Positions 22,331 to 33,959 of a stretch of 64,000 nt of DNA are shown piece by piece. The stretch's first letter is position 1; the number at the start of each line of letters is the position of its first letter. Origin of the DNA: Rhyacichthys aspro (taxonomy: Eukaryota > Chordata > Actinopteri > Gobiiformes > Rhyacichthyidae); NCBI GenBank assembly GCA_036850595.1, contig CM072155.1:4573953-4637952 (forward strand). Reading direction: 5' to 3'. Made by a program: the position numbers and the translations under genes. Below the pieces are notes generated by a model. That model did no database searches. It saw only the letters and a list, made by a program, of their open reading frames with translations, and was not told the DNA's origin.

Positions 22331-22639
22331 CTGAGTCCTTGCCTTTTATTGTCACAGATGAGCCACTAGAGGGAGCTCCAGTATAAGCTTGTAAGCAGAC
22401 TGGACCCCTATCAAACTGAGGAGGCTTCAGTCCAATTAGCAAGGGAAAATAAAAAGGAGGATTAAGAACTTTATTGACCGCAAAATAGTCTGGCCCAAAC
22501 CACATGACATAAATGTAGAGGACAAAACGCTCCTGATAATTGAAAACAGATATCTGGAGGAAAATGAAAGGCACTCCCACCTCTGAAAACAGAAATATGT
22601 GAAAATGATTACAGCAGATGGTCTGTTAGTAACTGCTCT

Positions 22640-23960
22640 GTAGCAAATGTTAGTTGGACATAAGGCTGAATAGAAATATATAAGTCACAGGCTACGTATA
22701 AAGACAGAAGATGGCAAAGTGAGTTTTGATTCTTTTATGAATGGAATCAATGGTCCTAAAATTGACTCTTGAGGTGCACCTGTCTTTATGCTCTCTACTC
22801 TACTCTACTCTACTCTACTCTACTATACTATACTATACTATACTATCTCTGATTATTACATAGGATTTTTCAAGGTTCCAATGATCTTTCTGCTGTTAGC
22901 CTGACATAAGGCTGAATTTACATAGAAATATATATAAATTATGTGTGAATCAGTTCTGTAAAAACCTCAAATTTGCATCACACATTTTAAAAGTCAGAAG
23001 CTGATATTTGACTGAATTGACTGAAGATGAAGAATAAAGATGACAAAGTGACTTTCAGTTGCTTTATGAACATTTCCTCACACACACGTATGTGCTAAAA
23101 CAAAAGCAGTCCAAAGATTGACCCTTGAGGTGCACCTGTCTTTTATGCTAATGACCTCTGATTACTACAGGGGCTAAATTGATAAAAATCAATGTGTCCA
23201 TAACTTTTGTAAAACAAAAACTTGTATAAAGTATTTTAATTTTATATTTATTTTAAGTCAAAAGCTGACATTTTGACTGAAAATGACAAATTGAGGTCCA
23301 CTTGTTTTTTTTGTTCACATTTCTATACCAACTCATCAATAAACATGTAAGTACTAAAACAACATTGAGGTGCACCTGTCCTCATGGTAATTACCACTGA
23401 TTACTACAGGGGGCTTTTTCAAAAAGATAATGATACTGCTTGACAATAGGCTAAATGTGCAAAGAAATATAGAATTATAGATCAATCTTGTAAAACTACT
23501 GGTGTAACATATTTCTAAAAGTAATTTATAAAGATGCAAGTGCTTAAACAGCTATGGCCCTAAGATTGAACCTTGAGATGTCCTTATGCTGACTACAACT
23601 GGGGTTTTTCAAGGTACCAGTGATTTTTAACTGTTGTTTGCATGACATATGGTTAAATGTGCAAAGAAATATCTAAATAATGTGTGTAACCATTCTGTCA
23701 AACCTAAGTGTATAACTTTTTAACATAACTAATATAACTATAACAGTGAATAACTTCTGTCAAAGTCTGCTGTTTCAATGTTTGATTATTTGATAGTTTA
23801 CTGAAGTTATTTTAAATTGTTTAATGAAACTCCTACACCATATTATAAATAAAACATGAATGTGCCAAAACATCAATGATCCTACGATTGAACCTTGAGG
23901 TGCACCTGTCCATAAGCCACCACTGATGACTACAGGTTATTCCAACTATGGCACTGCTAG
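22640..23960. repeat. decayed tandem array, about five units of 200-360 bases
   Basis: Recurring blocks in fixed order: attgaNNcttgaggtgcacctgt (about 22,761; 23,116; 23,363; 23,564; 23,888), then ctgattactacagggg, then tttttcaaggtNccaNtgat, then tgacataaggctNaatNtNcaNagaaatat. Unit length varies by insertion and deletion. Read on the minus strand, the core gives GAPQGSI(L/F/V)G, which resembles the reverse-transcriptase box of non-LTR elements. Confidence 0.75.
22796..22846. repeat. pentanucleotide microsatellite (CTCTA)n changing to (CTATA)n
   Basis: Tandem tctac/ctcta units followed by ctata units, inserted in the first unit of the tandem array. Confidence 0.95.
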
Positions 23961-25239
23961 GGGCATACACATCAAATTACTAAAATGTATTTAAACTTTG
24001 CAGTATTAGGCACTTTTTACAGTGAGGAGTCAATTTTACAGCTGATGTAGGTCACTACTGTTACTGCCCACAGATGGTAGCTTTCACCTTTACTCAACCC
24101 TTTGCTCTCTGTTGTTAGTTAGAGCAGCACAACGTCACTTCCTGCTTCCTGTCCACTTTTATCTGATTGAGAGTTTGAGGTTTTTTTTCACCATCGCCTG
24201 AAGCAAATCCTTCCTGAAAGATCGAAATCAGATGAGTGATGCTTGAAAGTTCCATCGACTCCTTAAAGACGGTTTAGTCCTTCTAACGAACTTCTTACCC
24301 TCTTGACAGGAGTCAATTCAGATCAATAGAGTGCAGCCTAGTCCTACACAGTATGGATTAGCTGTTGATTGCAAGGGCCTCTTATCCCAAACTTTATTGA
24401 CTCGTGTCAGTGGACATACGCACAAAGTGTACCTGGAGAATAGTGTTTTAATTGGATATTACCCTTTGGCATGTGGACAATGCTGCTTTATTTTCCTAAG
24501 AATTTCTGTGTCAAAGTCTTCTTATTCAGTGATGGAAGGCTGTTGAGGACAGGACCTGAACTGGACACAGCCGATTTATTTATTGACAGCGGGCCATTTT
24601 CTTGTGGATAACATGATAGTTTAGCTGGAGAGAGTAGAATGTAGCTCTGACGTCAACAGCTTTAATGAAAATTGAAAGTGTAACTGAAGAGTAGAAAAGA
24701 TGCATCGGAATTTAGACAAACTACAACAGTGAAACAGAAACACATCAGCATCTATTTCTAAAGTCTGTATAACACTTTTGTGTATTATTTCTTGAAAAGT
24801 CAGCCAAATTCAAGTGTCAGCACCTGCAGCCTCCTTCAGTGTCAGTGAAATCAGACCGGAATGGTAAACAGACAGAGGTCATTCATGCTGTTACTTGTTT
24901 AGTTTGGACTAAAGAGGAAGACGAAGAAACTGCCACATGTTGGAGCTGCAGCAGATGTTACTCTCTGTGACCTCCTGCCAGTACACAAACACTTAAAGCC
25001 TGAGGCGGTGCTTTAAAACTTCATCTTTCCATTGAGTACAGTGTGACACAGTTTGTAAAAAGCGTTTAAAACTAAAGTTAAGGAGCATCACAACATGCAC
25101 AGATAAAAACAGAACATACATACATAAGAAACCGTTAAAATATCATATCAAAACGACATTAAACACCAAACAAGTGTCTATAAAAGCACTATTATTCAAA
25201 AGGAACAGTGCATACATACGTTCTCACATCTGCTCATTC
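23961..25239. other. intergenic, nothing recognised
   Basis: AT-rich sequence with short open frames that carry no motif (for example 24331-24546). Confidence 0.5.
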
Positions 25240-25615
25240 AATAAACTGACTCCTCTATAAACTATCCTCGTGGCTAGGGGAATTCTATAAAGGCAAATTG
25301 AAGTCTGCAAACAAAGGATCTTCACGGTCACTAGAAATAGATGGAGCTTTCCTGCACTGCAGTGCGGTGAAGTAAATCCAATTGTTTTTGGCCTTGACCA
25401 ATGAGCCTCCTCTCTGTTTTAACAATCCTATTAAGCTTGTTTTTGTTTACTACGGCCAGATAACCAAAGCAGACGTGATAGTAAACACCAGAACACTTTT
25501 AATCAGGCTGACGTAAACTCTCTCCAAGACTCCAAAGCGTCTGAGTTTTCTGATCATAAATAGTCTCTGATTGGCTTTTACACAGATCTCATCTACCTTA
25601 TGTTTGACGTTTAGA
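25240..25615 (-). mobile_element. non-LTR retrotransposon (LINE) 3' ORF fragment
   Basis: On the minus strand: KVDEICVKANQRLFMIRKLR, then RFGVLERVYVSLIKSVLVFT, followed by stops. The same frame then yields RKAPSISSDREDPLFADF. This is the region downstream of the reverse-transcriptase core in fish Rex1/L2-like elements (a QRLYFLRKLRSFGV-like stretch, later KA--I--D--HPL---F-LLPSGRR). Broken by stops, so a fossil. The 5' part is absent. Confidence 0.75.
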
Positions 25616-27364
25616 ATTAGAATAAACAAGAATCATAGTGTGAGAGGCAAACCTGTAAACTGCTGCAGTAACAGTCCAAAGAATAAGGTTCATTCCCAAC
25701 TTTCTTTGCTTTAAATTCATAAAGTTGCATCAGTTTCCTTTATTTTAGGGATTCACTATTTTTTTTTCCAATCCTATGACATCACTACATGTACCTGTGT
25801 GTGATTCAAGAAGCCAAGAGAGTGGTTGTAATTAAACTGTGGCAAACAACAGGCAGTGTCAAGCACATGAATACTTTTCTAAGCATTCATTCATTGGCTT
25901 AAAAAACAGAGAACAAAAGGGAAGTCAGTTTGGACATGTTTGTGTTGCAGTCGGAGGTATAATCTTGTCACACTGTATGATTTGTTCAATTTTAAATGAT
26001 ATCACACTGTACTGCACCGTGTGATTACAGTTGGCAAGTGGGTTAAAGGGTAATATTCAACAGCGGTTAACAATTGAACGCTTCAACTTAAGTGTGTGCT
26101 TGAGAAAAACAAAAAAAGGAGTTGTTAGCATAGGTTTATTTACGTAGCCATCTTGCTATCTGCATTCAAAGTATCTACCTCTTATCCTTTTAGGTTCCAC
26201 ATAGGGCTGGAGCTTATCCCAGCAGCTTTGGGCCCGAGGCAGGAGACACTCTGGACAATGGCCTGTTAATCGCAGGGCTAACACTTAGAGACAAATACTT
26301 CAAACAACAATAACCCAGAACCCAACACCTCGTTGCTGTCTGACCAATCACAGTCACTGGACTCACCTGGATGCCTCAAGTGGGAGGAGTCAGACAGGAG
26401 GGCTCACTTTGTATATAAACGATGGTACTGTCCAGGCCATGATACAGTTCTGCAAATCTGTTGTCAGGATATGGAGCTGTTGGCAGTAGGACTGAGACCG
26501 TGCTATATCTACTATATTATATACTATACTATATATACTATATTAATATAATATACACTGTAATAATATAATATACACTGTAAAAAGCCCTTCTCGGGAC
26601 AAGTGTTGCAAATTAGCCTGGGCTATAAACACTATGAGACATGCATTGGATAACTTAAAGGAGATAATCTGTTTGTTGTATCTGTCCCTATTAAATAAAC
26701 TATAAATAAAATAAATATCCAAAGACAGTACAGTGCCTATACAAATGAATCACACGTCAGCCATGTCCAAAATCATACAGTATAGAATAATAGACGAATA
26801 GAATAATAAGTAATAGACGCAAGCTTCTTTTTTGATGGATTTCTTGTATTTTATGTGTTCCTCTCAAGAACAAAGCATTTTCAATCAAGTGACTAATCTC
26901 TGTCATCTCATCAACAGACTGCAGCGTTTAGCTCCGCCTTTTTGTGTCTGTGCCTCACTGTTTAAACCAAAGTGTTATGTTAGAAAATGTGTCCAAAATG
27001 GAATGTGATGATACATTTTCGTCGCCCATTAATCTGTGGATCTGTTGCGTCGCTGTAAACGTTCAGAAATAGCTTTCGACATAAACAGTGTGGTCCCAAA
27101 GCACCGCAGCCTCTGTTTATAAAACGTTATCACTTCATTCTTAACTCCGTCAGGTCATCAGTTCATGGACGTTGTCACTTTGTATAACACTTGGCAACCG
27201 GAAACCTGTGATTCATAACCAAAGCTGGGAAATGCATAAACAAGATGCTTCAAGCGCTCTTTATCTGGAGATGCAAGGCCTCTTCGATTCAAAACGTGGG
27301 GTATTATCATAAAGTGCATCTCTTGACACCTGCAGGCGGCTCACATTATCTCTGCATTCCTCAG
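25616..27364. other. intergenic, with an AT microsatellite-like tract
   Basis: No gene supported. 26,505-26,585 is a tangled ctatata/taatataata low-complexity tract. 26,185-26,295 is listed separately. Confidence 0.5.
26185..26295 (-). repeat. SINE-like interspersed repeat, 3' part, minus strand
   Basis: The complement reads gttagccctgcgat...ctgtcca-like, then gggcccaaagctgctgggat and aagctccagccc. The same blocks occur on the plus strand at 55,613-55,685. They match a repeat widespread in fish genomes (tcagccctgcgatggactgg ... gctgggataggctccagc). Confidence 0.75.
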
Positions 27365-27894
27365 AGATGGAAGCGTTCATCTGAGTCTGACGTGGACGGT
27401 GCGATCCGGCGGCTCATCTGGCGTGCCCTTAGGCTCCGGTGAGATTAATGGGAAAATAAAAGCAAATGTTCACAGCAAAACAGAAAGGATTTTATGCAGC
27501 CATTTCCCTTCCACAGCTGACGACATTAGAAAGTGTGCAGTCATTTTGATGATGTAAGTGGTGGTGTTTGTTTTAAAGAGGGAGCAAACCAAAACCAGTG
27601 AATACGATGTTTAAAATGACAAAAAGACTAGTCATTATGTATTTATTTGATAAGAAATTAGTAAGATGCAGAAAACTAAAGGATACATTAGCATAGAAAT
27701 GTATGGTTTAGCATGCAAAGCAAAACTGTATGTTTATCTGGGCTTGAGATTGGCACAAAGGTACACTGGCTTATGACCCCTTGTTTATTACTAATGAATT
27801 ACACCACCACACAGGTTTTTTATATGAGAGATTCAAATGGAGATGATTTAAATAGTGAGCCACTCACTAATGTTCTCTACCCAGCAAGGACATA

Positions 27895-28415
27895 TGGTGC
27901 GTTCATGTGGTTCTCGGGAACTCAGGACAACATTTTTCCGAATTGAAAAATGCACAAGAACACCTGTTCGGAACAACAGCTCAGAAACTCATGTGAGTCA
28001 GAGTTGCCCCAGATTCCATGTTGACGATTTATTCATCATCGACATCATTTGACAGTACAACTAGTTTTTTGTCCATATAGGTTTATTTAGACTATATGCT
28101 AACTTATTTATTTGTTTACATCTGGTATTTAGAGGTTTCAACACACGTTATGTTACCTTCCTCTGTTTTGAATAGGCTACCTTTCCTTGAACCACTACTA
28201 ATAGGCTAATAATTGCTACTTTGACTGTATTAACTTATTTAAAAATAACATGAGCACATTTTTGACATTTTTCCATCCTTCCTTGTTGTTGTTGTGGTTT
28301 AGTGTTATGCTATGTTCCAACGTTTTAAGCTGAAATCATGTGAACACACTTAAGTCGGAAGAACGACTTCCTTACTTGGATACTCCGAGTTTCTGAGGGT
28401 CACATGAATGCACCA
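27895..28415. mobile_element. MITE-like element with about 30-base inverted ends
   Basis: Left end tggtgcgttcatgtggttct, followed by cgggaactc; the right end is the complement of tggtgcattcatgtgaccct, followed by cagaaactcgg. Inside there is no coding sequence. The target duplication is not clear, though TA lies beside both ends. Confidence 0.65.
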
Positions 28416-31034
28416 ATAGTAGTCATTTGCCAAAACTTCCTCATTAGTTAAGATAGCTATTTGGCGATAAGTGGTTGCTCTTAGTAATGTGAAATACTGA
28501 AAAAGGCTAGTGTCTATTTCAGCATGAACTTGACATTAGGCTTTTGCTAGCTATGTTAATGGAGGCCCAAACTATGGCAGTAGATCAGGCAAAAACTAGC
28601 CAGCAGTAAAAAGACAAATCAATTATTTGTTCATGTTTAGAAAAGAAAGAGCGGAACAATATTGAGATTTAGTTCTGACATAGACATTTAAAGGTGGGGT
28701 GTGGAATTTTTGGCCTTTTTGGTCATGCCAGGTGGATAGAGTGAGGATGGAAATTCCACACTTTTGAGCATTTGAACAGGTATGGTAGCCTTATGGGGAC
28801 ATGAACAAAACCAATCTTTTTTTTTTTAAACAAAATTAATATAGTTCATAAATGCCATAGTTGTTCATAGAAAAATGTGTGCTCAAACAGGAACATAAGT
28901 GTGCTTCTCTCCCGCAGAGCTCCGTTTGTCCTCTCTTGGCACCTGTAGAAACAGGAACAGGGTTTTATGGAAGTTCATTGCCACTACTTAATTTGCGTCA
29001 TTTACCAGATTTGCATGAGTCATGCTAGTCTGTTAGCCTAACAACATTAACATTTTTTGAATTTCTAGAAAATAATGTGAACATAGCACTGTTTAACGTA
29101 TAAGGTTTTTATTTATTTATTTTTTACAAGAGCCAGATAAAAACAAACTTAGGTGTTGTAATCACAATAAGACAAATACTCAGCTCAGATCTGGTCATTT
29201 TTATTTCTCCAAGAGGTGATTATTCACTATTTAAACATACTTTTGACTGATGTTTTCAATTTTGCTCCATTTTACATGTTATATTTACTAAAGTAAAAAG
29301 TCATTTTTATGTGCTCAGTTTGTAGTGTGTTACTACATCACAGTTTTCCACGTTCAACAAGCAGTGACTTATGTGACTCATTTCAAACATAAGGAGACAT
29401 CATTATCATATTGAGCAGTATTGACTTGACTCTATTGATCCATCAGTTCCTCAATATGAGTCACAGAATGGGCTCTAATGTAGCCTCTTGGGAAAATGAA
29501 TTGGCCGCACTTGGTTTGAGGGCTCTAACAGTAAACACAAATAAGGAAGTAGGTTTTTTCATGCTCTTCACTGCAGGATGTTCAAATTGACTGCACTTTA
29601 AGCAATCTTTAAATCCTGAAGCTCTTTAAGTTTCATCTCATCAAACCTGATACGCCTTGTGGACAAATGCACATATTTCTAATACACTGTCAGCTGACAC
29701 AGAATTAAATAGTTTTCTGTGGGTCATTGAACTGAGATAAGTCTTGATTTCCTTTTTTGGTATGAGCCTGGAAGATAATCCGACCTTTCAAATGCTTACT
29801 CTTCTCACGAATCCAGCCATCCTCGTCCAAGAGATTACTTAAGACCTTTTTTTACAGGTGTCATCTCTTTTACTCAGTCTGACTGATTTATTAACCCAGA
29901 TCATTCTTGTGATTGGGTAAAAACGTCTTTTTTTTTTTTTTTTTTTTTAAATAAATCAAAAGTAACCCCATAAAACAAACAGAGGCGTCTAGAGCAGTGT
30001 TTTGGTTCCGTCGCAAAGTAAACGCCTGTCCAATCAGCTCGGTCCATCTCTGATCAGGAAACTGTCAAAGCCATATTTTAGCTTTTACTCCCACTCTTGG
30101 GTATTTGGGTCAAATCCTCAGAGAACTACTAAAAAAACAAACAGGAAAAGCTGATTTGCCTGTTTGGAGATTAGATCCTAGGACCCCTGACGTGCAACAT
30201 CAATGCCTCAGTGGAGCCATTGTTTGAAACGTACAAACAAAACCAGATACCCATCCGTGAACATCTTAACAGGACGGAAACTTCATTTTTTCCCCCAAGT
30301 TCTCCAGAGACATAAATCTGCTTTTGTTTCCCAAAAAACGTGTTTGAGAATTGTGTCGAGGTGCTAAGAGTGTGAGAGCCCCACCCCCAAAGCCACCAGG
30401 GTTTGTTTGACGGATGAACAAGACGGACAATGATGGAACAAAAGTGCTTTTACAGCTGCGCAGACCACCCCGGACTTGTGCAGAGAGAGGTTTCCTGAGA
30501 GTGCACTCCCAGGAATGTAAAGAACACAAGGCTCTGTGCATCTGTCTTTCACGGCAAAGACCAACCTCCGGTAATTCATGGGATTCGCATGGGAAAAGCT
30601 CACTTTTAACATAAGTGGAGAAAGTGAGTGACGAAAAGTTCTTGTCTTTGTGATCTGCTCATCGTTTGTCATTCTCTGTCTAATGTATTTGGGAATTTCC
30701 CGACAGGGATCTTAAATGGAACTATAAATGTATAGACCCAGAGAAGTGGTGCCAAAAATACATGAAAACCATAAATGGATACTAAGAGTTTGATTAAAAA
30801 CATCCAGAATAACATGGACGATACAATGGCTTGACAAATGGATTTGTGTAAAATCCGATCAAACAGTTTGTTATGATTTATGTTATGTAAGTGTTGTCTT
30901 CAAAGAGAATTTTCAGTTATATTGTATGAGACATTTCTTTCAGGATGCACAGTTAACTGGTTGTTGCCAATATAACAGCAATTATAGGTGTATTGTATAA
31001 TATGTAAGAACTGTTTTAGTGAAAAGTAAATACC
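28416..31034. other. intergenic, no gene recognised
   Basis: Contains repeat R1 copy 2 at its left and a T-run of about 22 bases (29,930-29,949). The frames on both strands at 30,266-30,672 overlap each other and have no motif. Confidence 0.5.
28688..28990 (+). repeat. dispersed repeat family R1, copy 2
   Basis: Starts taaaggtggggtgtggaatt, then tatggtagccttatggggac (28,783), then gtttgtcctctcttggcacc followed by tgtagaaacaggaac (28,924-28,958). Includes the aaaggtg terminus missing from some other copies. Confidence 0.7.
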
Positions 31035-31305
31035 TCAAAATGCACTTGTCTTGAAGATCCATAGATTCCAGTACAAGCTCCATTACTTCTTTTTCCTACA
31101 TTTGCCCAAAGAGGACAAACTGAGCACTGCAAGACGAGAAACCCACTCATGTTTCATGCATGCATTTATGCTGAAGTTTTAAGGCATTTCTAAACTAAAA
31201 CAATTTTCTTTCTTTTTAAAGAGAACAAACTATCATCCGACCTATTTCCACTGGAATTAATTAATAGATAACAGCATGTCCCTGCAGGGCTACCGTAGTC
31301 AGATA
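31035..31305 (-). repeat. dispersed repeat family R1, copy 3, inverted
   Basis: The complement reads acggtagccctgcagggaca (from 31,295 down) and later gtttgtcctctttgggcaaa followed by tgtagg (about 31,100). Same block order as copies 1, 2 and 4. Confidence 0.7.
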
Positions 31306-32649
31306 AAGAATGGAAATCTGTACTGTTGCCTCCATTAGTCACCAAAAAGCACAAAAACAACATGGCTTATCTTAAAATGAAATGTGACATTTCATTTTAT
31401 TTTATACATATATATTACAGTACGTTTGTGTTTTTTTTTTTGGTTTTTTTTTGCCTGGTTACAAGTGGGTCACAAAGTAAAGATCAGGTATAAGGTTGTG
31501 TCCCAAGATGTGACCAGTTGAAAGCCACAGATATGATATACATATGGTTATTTTAACCATAGAACGTCTTGTCGTAGTAGTTTTTATTATTATTTTATTC
31601 AAGCTCTTAATTGGGTTAGAAAACATTAACAGAAAGTAAAACAACAGGTTTTTAAGGTTTAACAATTGATTTATAATTGTACATCACAGAACAGGAAATA
31701 TCTTTGAGTGCTGGCTGTTCATTTGACATAAAAGTACTAGTGATTTATAAGCAGCAAAATAGGCACTCTCTAAGTAGTAGAAGTCATAAAAGAGGTGTTT
31801 TAACCAAAGGGTGTTTTTTTATCTGTGAAACTGGAATGTAAGAACTGATGTAATGTCTCCAAATACCTTGATGACAGATTTAAAAGCAAGGTCTGAAGGG
31901 GGTCATAAACATGACACTTGAGAAAGCCCAAAGCAGTAAAAATGTCATTTATTTGTTCATCCTTGACCTTTTTACACATTTCTACGTATTATCAGCTGTT
32001 AATTACATAAAGTATTTGTCCCCTTGGTCTTGAGTTGGACATAAAACATGATCGAGTTCAAAAGGTGGAATGCTTTGATGATGTCAATAACTGTGTAAAA
32101 GCTTGATTTTGAAATAGATGAGAAAATGTCATACAGTTCATTAATGTGAGAAGTGCTGGTGGTGAATGTTTTGCATCTATTTTAGTGTTTGGCCCTTGTA
32201 CTGACCTGATGTGAGTGACTCAGAGGGAGACTCAGCAGCGTCTGGGACTAGCTCTCCTCACGACGGCTCAAGGATGTCACTCATCTCTAAGAGCTATGAG
32301 TGCGTGGGTCAGTTTACGTCAGAATTCAGGCTCCTCCGCGGTTCAGTCTGGTCAGAACTAGATTGGAAGCTTCCTGAGGCCAAAACAACACAAAGAGATT
32401 CAGATGTAGAATTAAATGGTCCAAAGACACGCATGTTTAGGTGAACTGGGATGCTATAGCTTGTTTCGACTCGAGTGGTATGATGACAGCACATTTGCAT
32501 TGTCAAAGCAGGTACAAAGTGTTAATGGTACAGTGCCACTTTGGTTACTAAAGGTGGAGTCTGTTGATTGGACAATAGAGAACCTCATTTGGGCAAAAAC
32601 AACCCTTCGAACATCGTTTGGTCATTGAAACTTAAATCTACCGTACAGT
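31306..32649. other. intergenic
   Basis: No gene supported. A short Ser-rich open frame at 32211-32444 is treated under findings. 31,375-31,450 is AT- and T-rich low complexity. Confidence 0.5.
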
Positions 32650-32657
32650 GAAAACAA

Positions 32658-33274
32658 CAGAGGTGTGGACTTGAGTCACATGACTTCTGACTTGAGAAAA
32701 TGTGAAGACTTGTAAGTCAACTTGGACTTTAGCACCAATGACTCGAGACTTTACTTGGACTTGAGCCTCTGACTTGAAAAGAATTGATGCTTCTCCCTCA
32801 AAGATTACAAGTATGTTATCTGAAAAGTGTACAAGAAACAGTTAATTTTCTTACGTATGTATGTGTAATTCAGATGACGGAAAGTCACGTGTTACTCGCA
32901 TGATGCTGCCTTTAATTGTGCTGTGTAAAGTTCAGCGCTACAGGGCTTTACAATCATCACACATCATTGCGGCACAAAGGCCAAAAAGCAGCCCACACAC
33001 TGTAAATCACTGATCACCAAAGCACAGAAAAAAAAAAATCATTTTGACATTTTTGCCTAAATATATTACGTTATCATTTTTGTTAAATAAATACAGATTT
33101 AAAAGCTTACATCAGCTGTTTAATTTTAACATAATATTAATGTTGTTTAAAACACTTAAAAGGGACTTGAAACCTTGAAGTACAGAACTTTGGACTTGAC
33201 TTGGACTTGGACTTAAGGACAAAGATTTGAAACTTACTTGTGACTTGCAAAACAATGACTTGGTCCCACCTCTG
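32658..33274. mobile_element. non-autonomous hAT element with 8-base target duplication
   Basis: Inverted ends: left cagaggtgtggac, right ggtcccacctctg. Flanked by an exact 8-base direct repeat GAAAACAA (32650-32657 and 33275-33282). Inside, both flanks are rich in gacttg/gactt repeats (32,665-32,780 and 33,170-33,265), typical of a fish hAT family. No transposase frame. 617 bases. Confidence 0.92.
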
Positions 33275-33475
33275 GAAAACAAGACTTACGGGTTAGCCTT
33301 AAGAGTGTACACGTCAGACCAAAAGCAACTGGAATAAGGCAGAACCTCCTGCAAAACATGAATGAATGGATTTTTTCATCTGAGATAAAAACAAAGGGAG
33401 CTTGTGGTATATTATTGAACTATCCAAAATGCAAAAAAATGACTCTGTGTCTGCTCAAGTAAACATACTGTAGAA

Positions 33476-33951
33476 CACACATGTTAAACTCAAATGCAGC
33501 CCTTTGCAATATTTTATGAGGCCCTTCAATAAATTTAGAAAGTTATATTTTTGAGTCTGGATTTTATTAATTTCATTTCATTTTGAACATGATTTTGATC
33601 GATAAAATCGGTTGAAATCCATCTAAAACCTCTTGAAATTCCACTAAAACCTCTTGAAATCCATCTAAAGTCTGTTAAAAACCAACTAAAACATGCTGAA
33701 ATCTGACAAAAACCTGCTGAAATCTGACTTAAACCTGTCCAAATCCATTGAAAACCTGTTCAAATCCATCTAAAGCCTGTTTCCATGAAAGGAGGTAAGG
33801 ACTGCTTGTGTGATAACTTTTGTAAGACTCAAATGAAGATGAAATGTCACGTTCAAAATTTAATAAAAGCTTCCAAATGTCACAATCTTCTCCCTGAAAG
33901 GGTTCTTATTAACTTTTGCGGCCCCTCGCCACTTTGAGTTTGACACCACTG
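33476..33951. mobile_element. non-autonomous hAT element H2, copy 1
   Basis: Left end cacacatgttaaactcaaat, right end the complement of cagtggtgtcaaactcaaag. Exact 8-base target duplication CTGTAGAA (33468-33475 and 33952-33959). Inside is a run of degenerate units about 20 bases long (gaaatccatctaaaacctNt; about 33,613-33,785). The right 90 bases match the element at 42685. 476 bases, non-coding. Confidence 0.92.
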
Positions 33952-33959
33952 CTGTAGAA

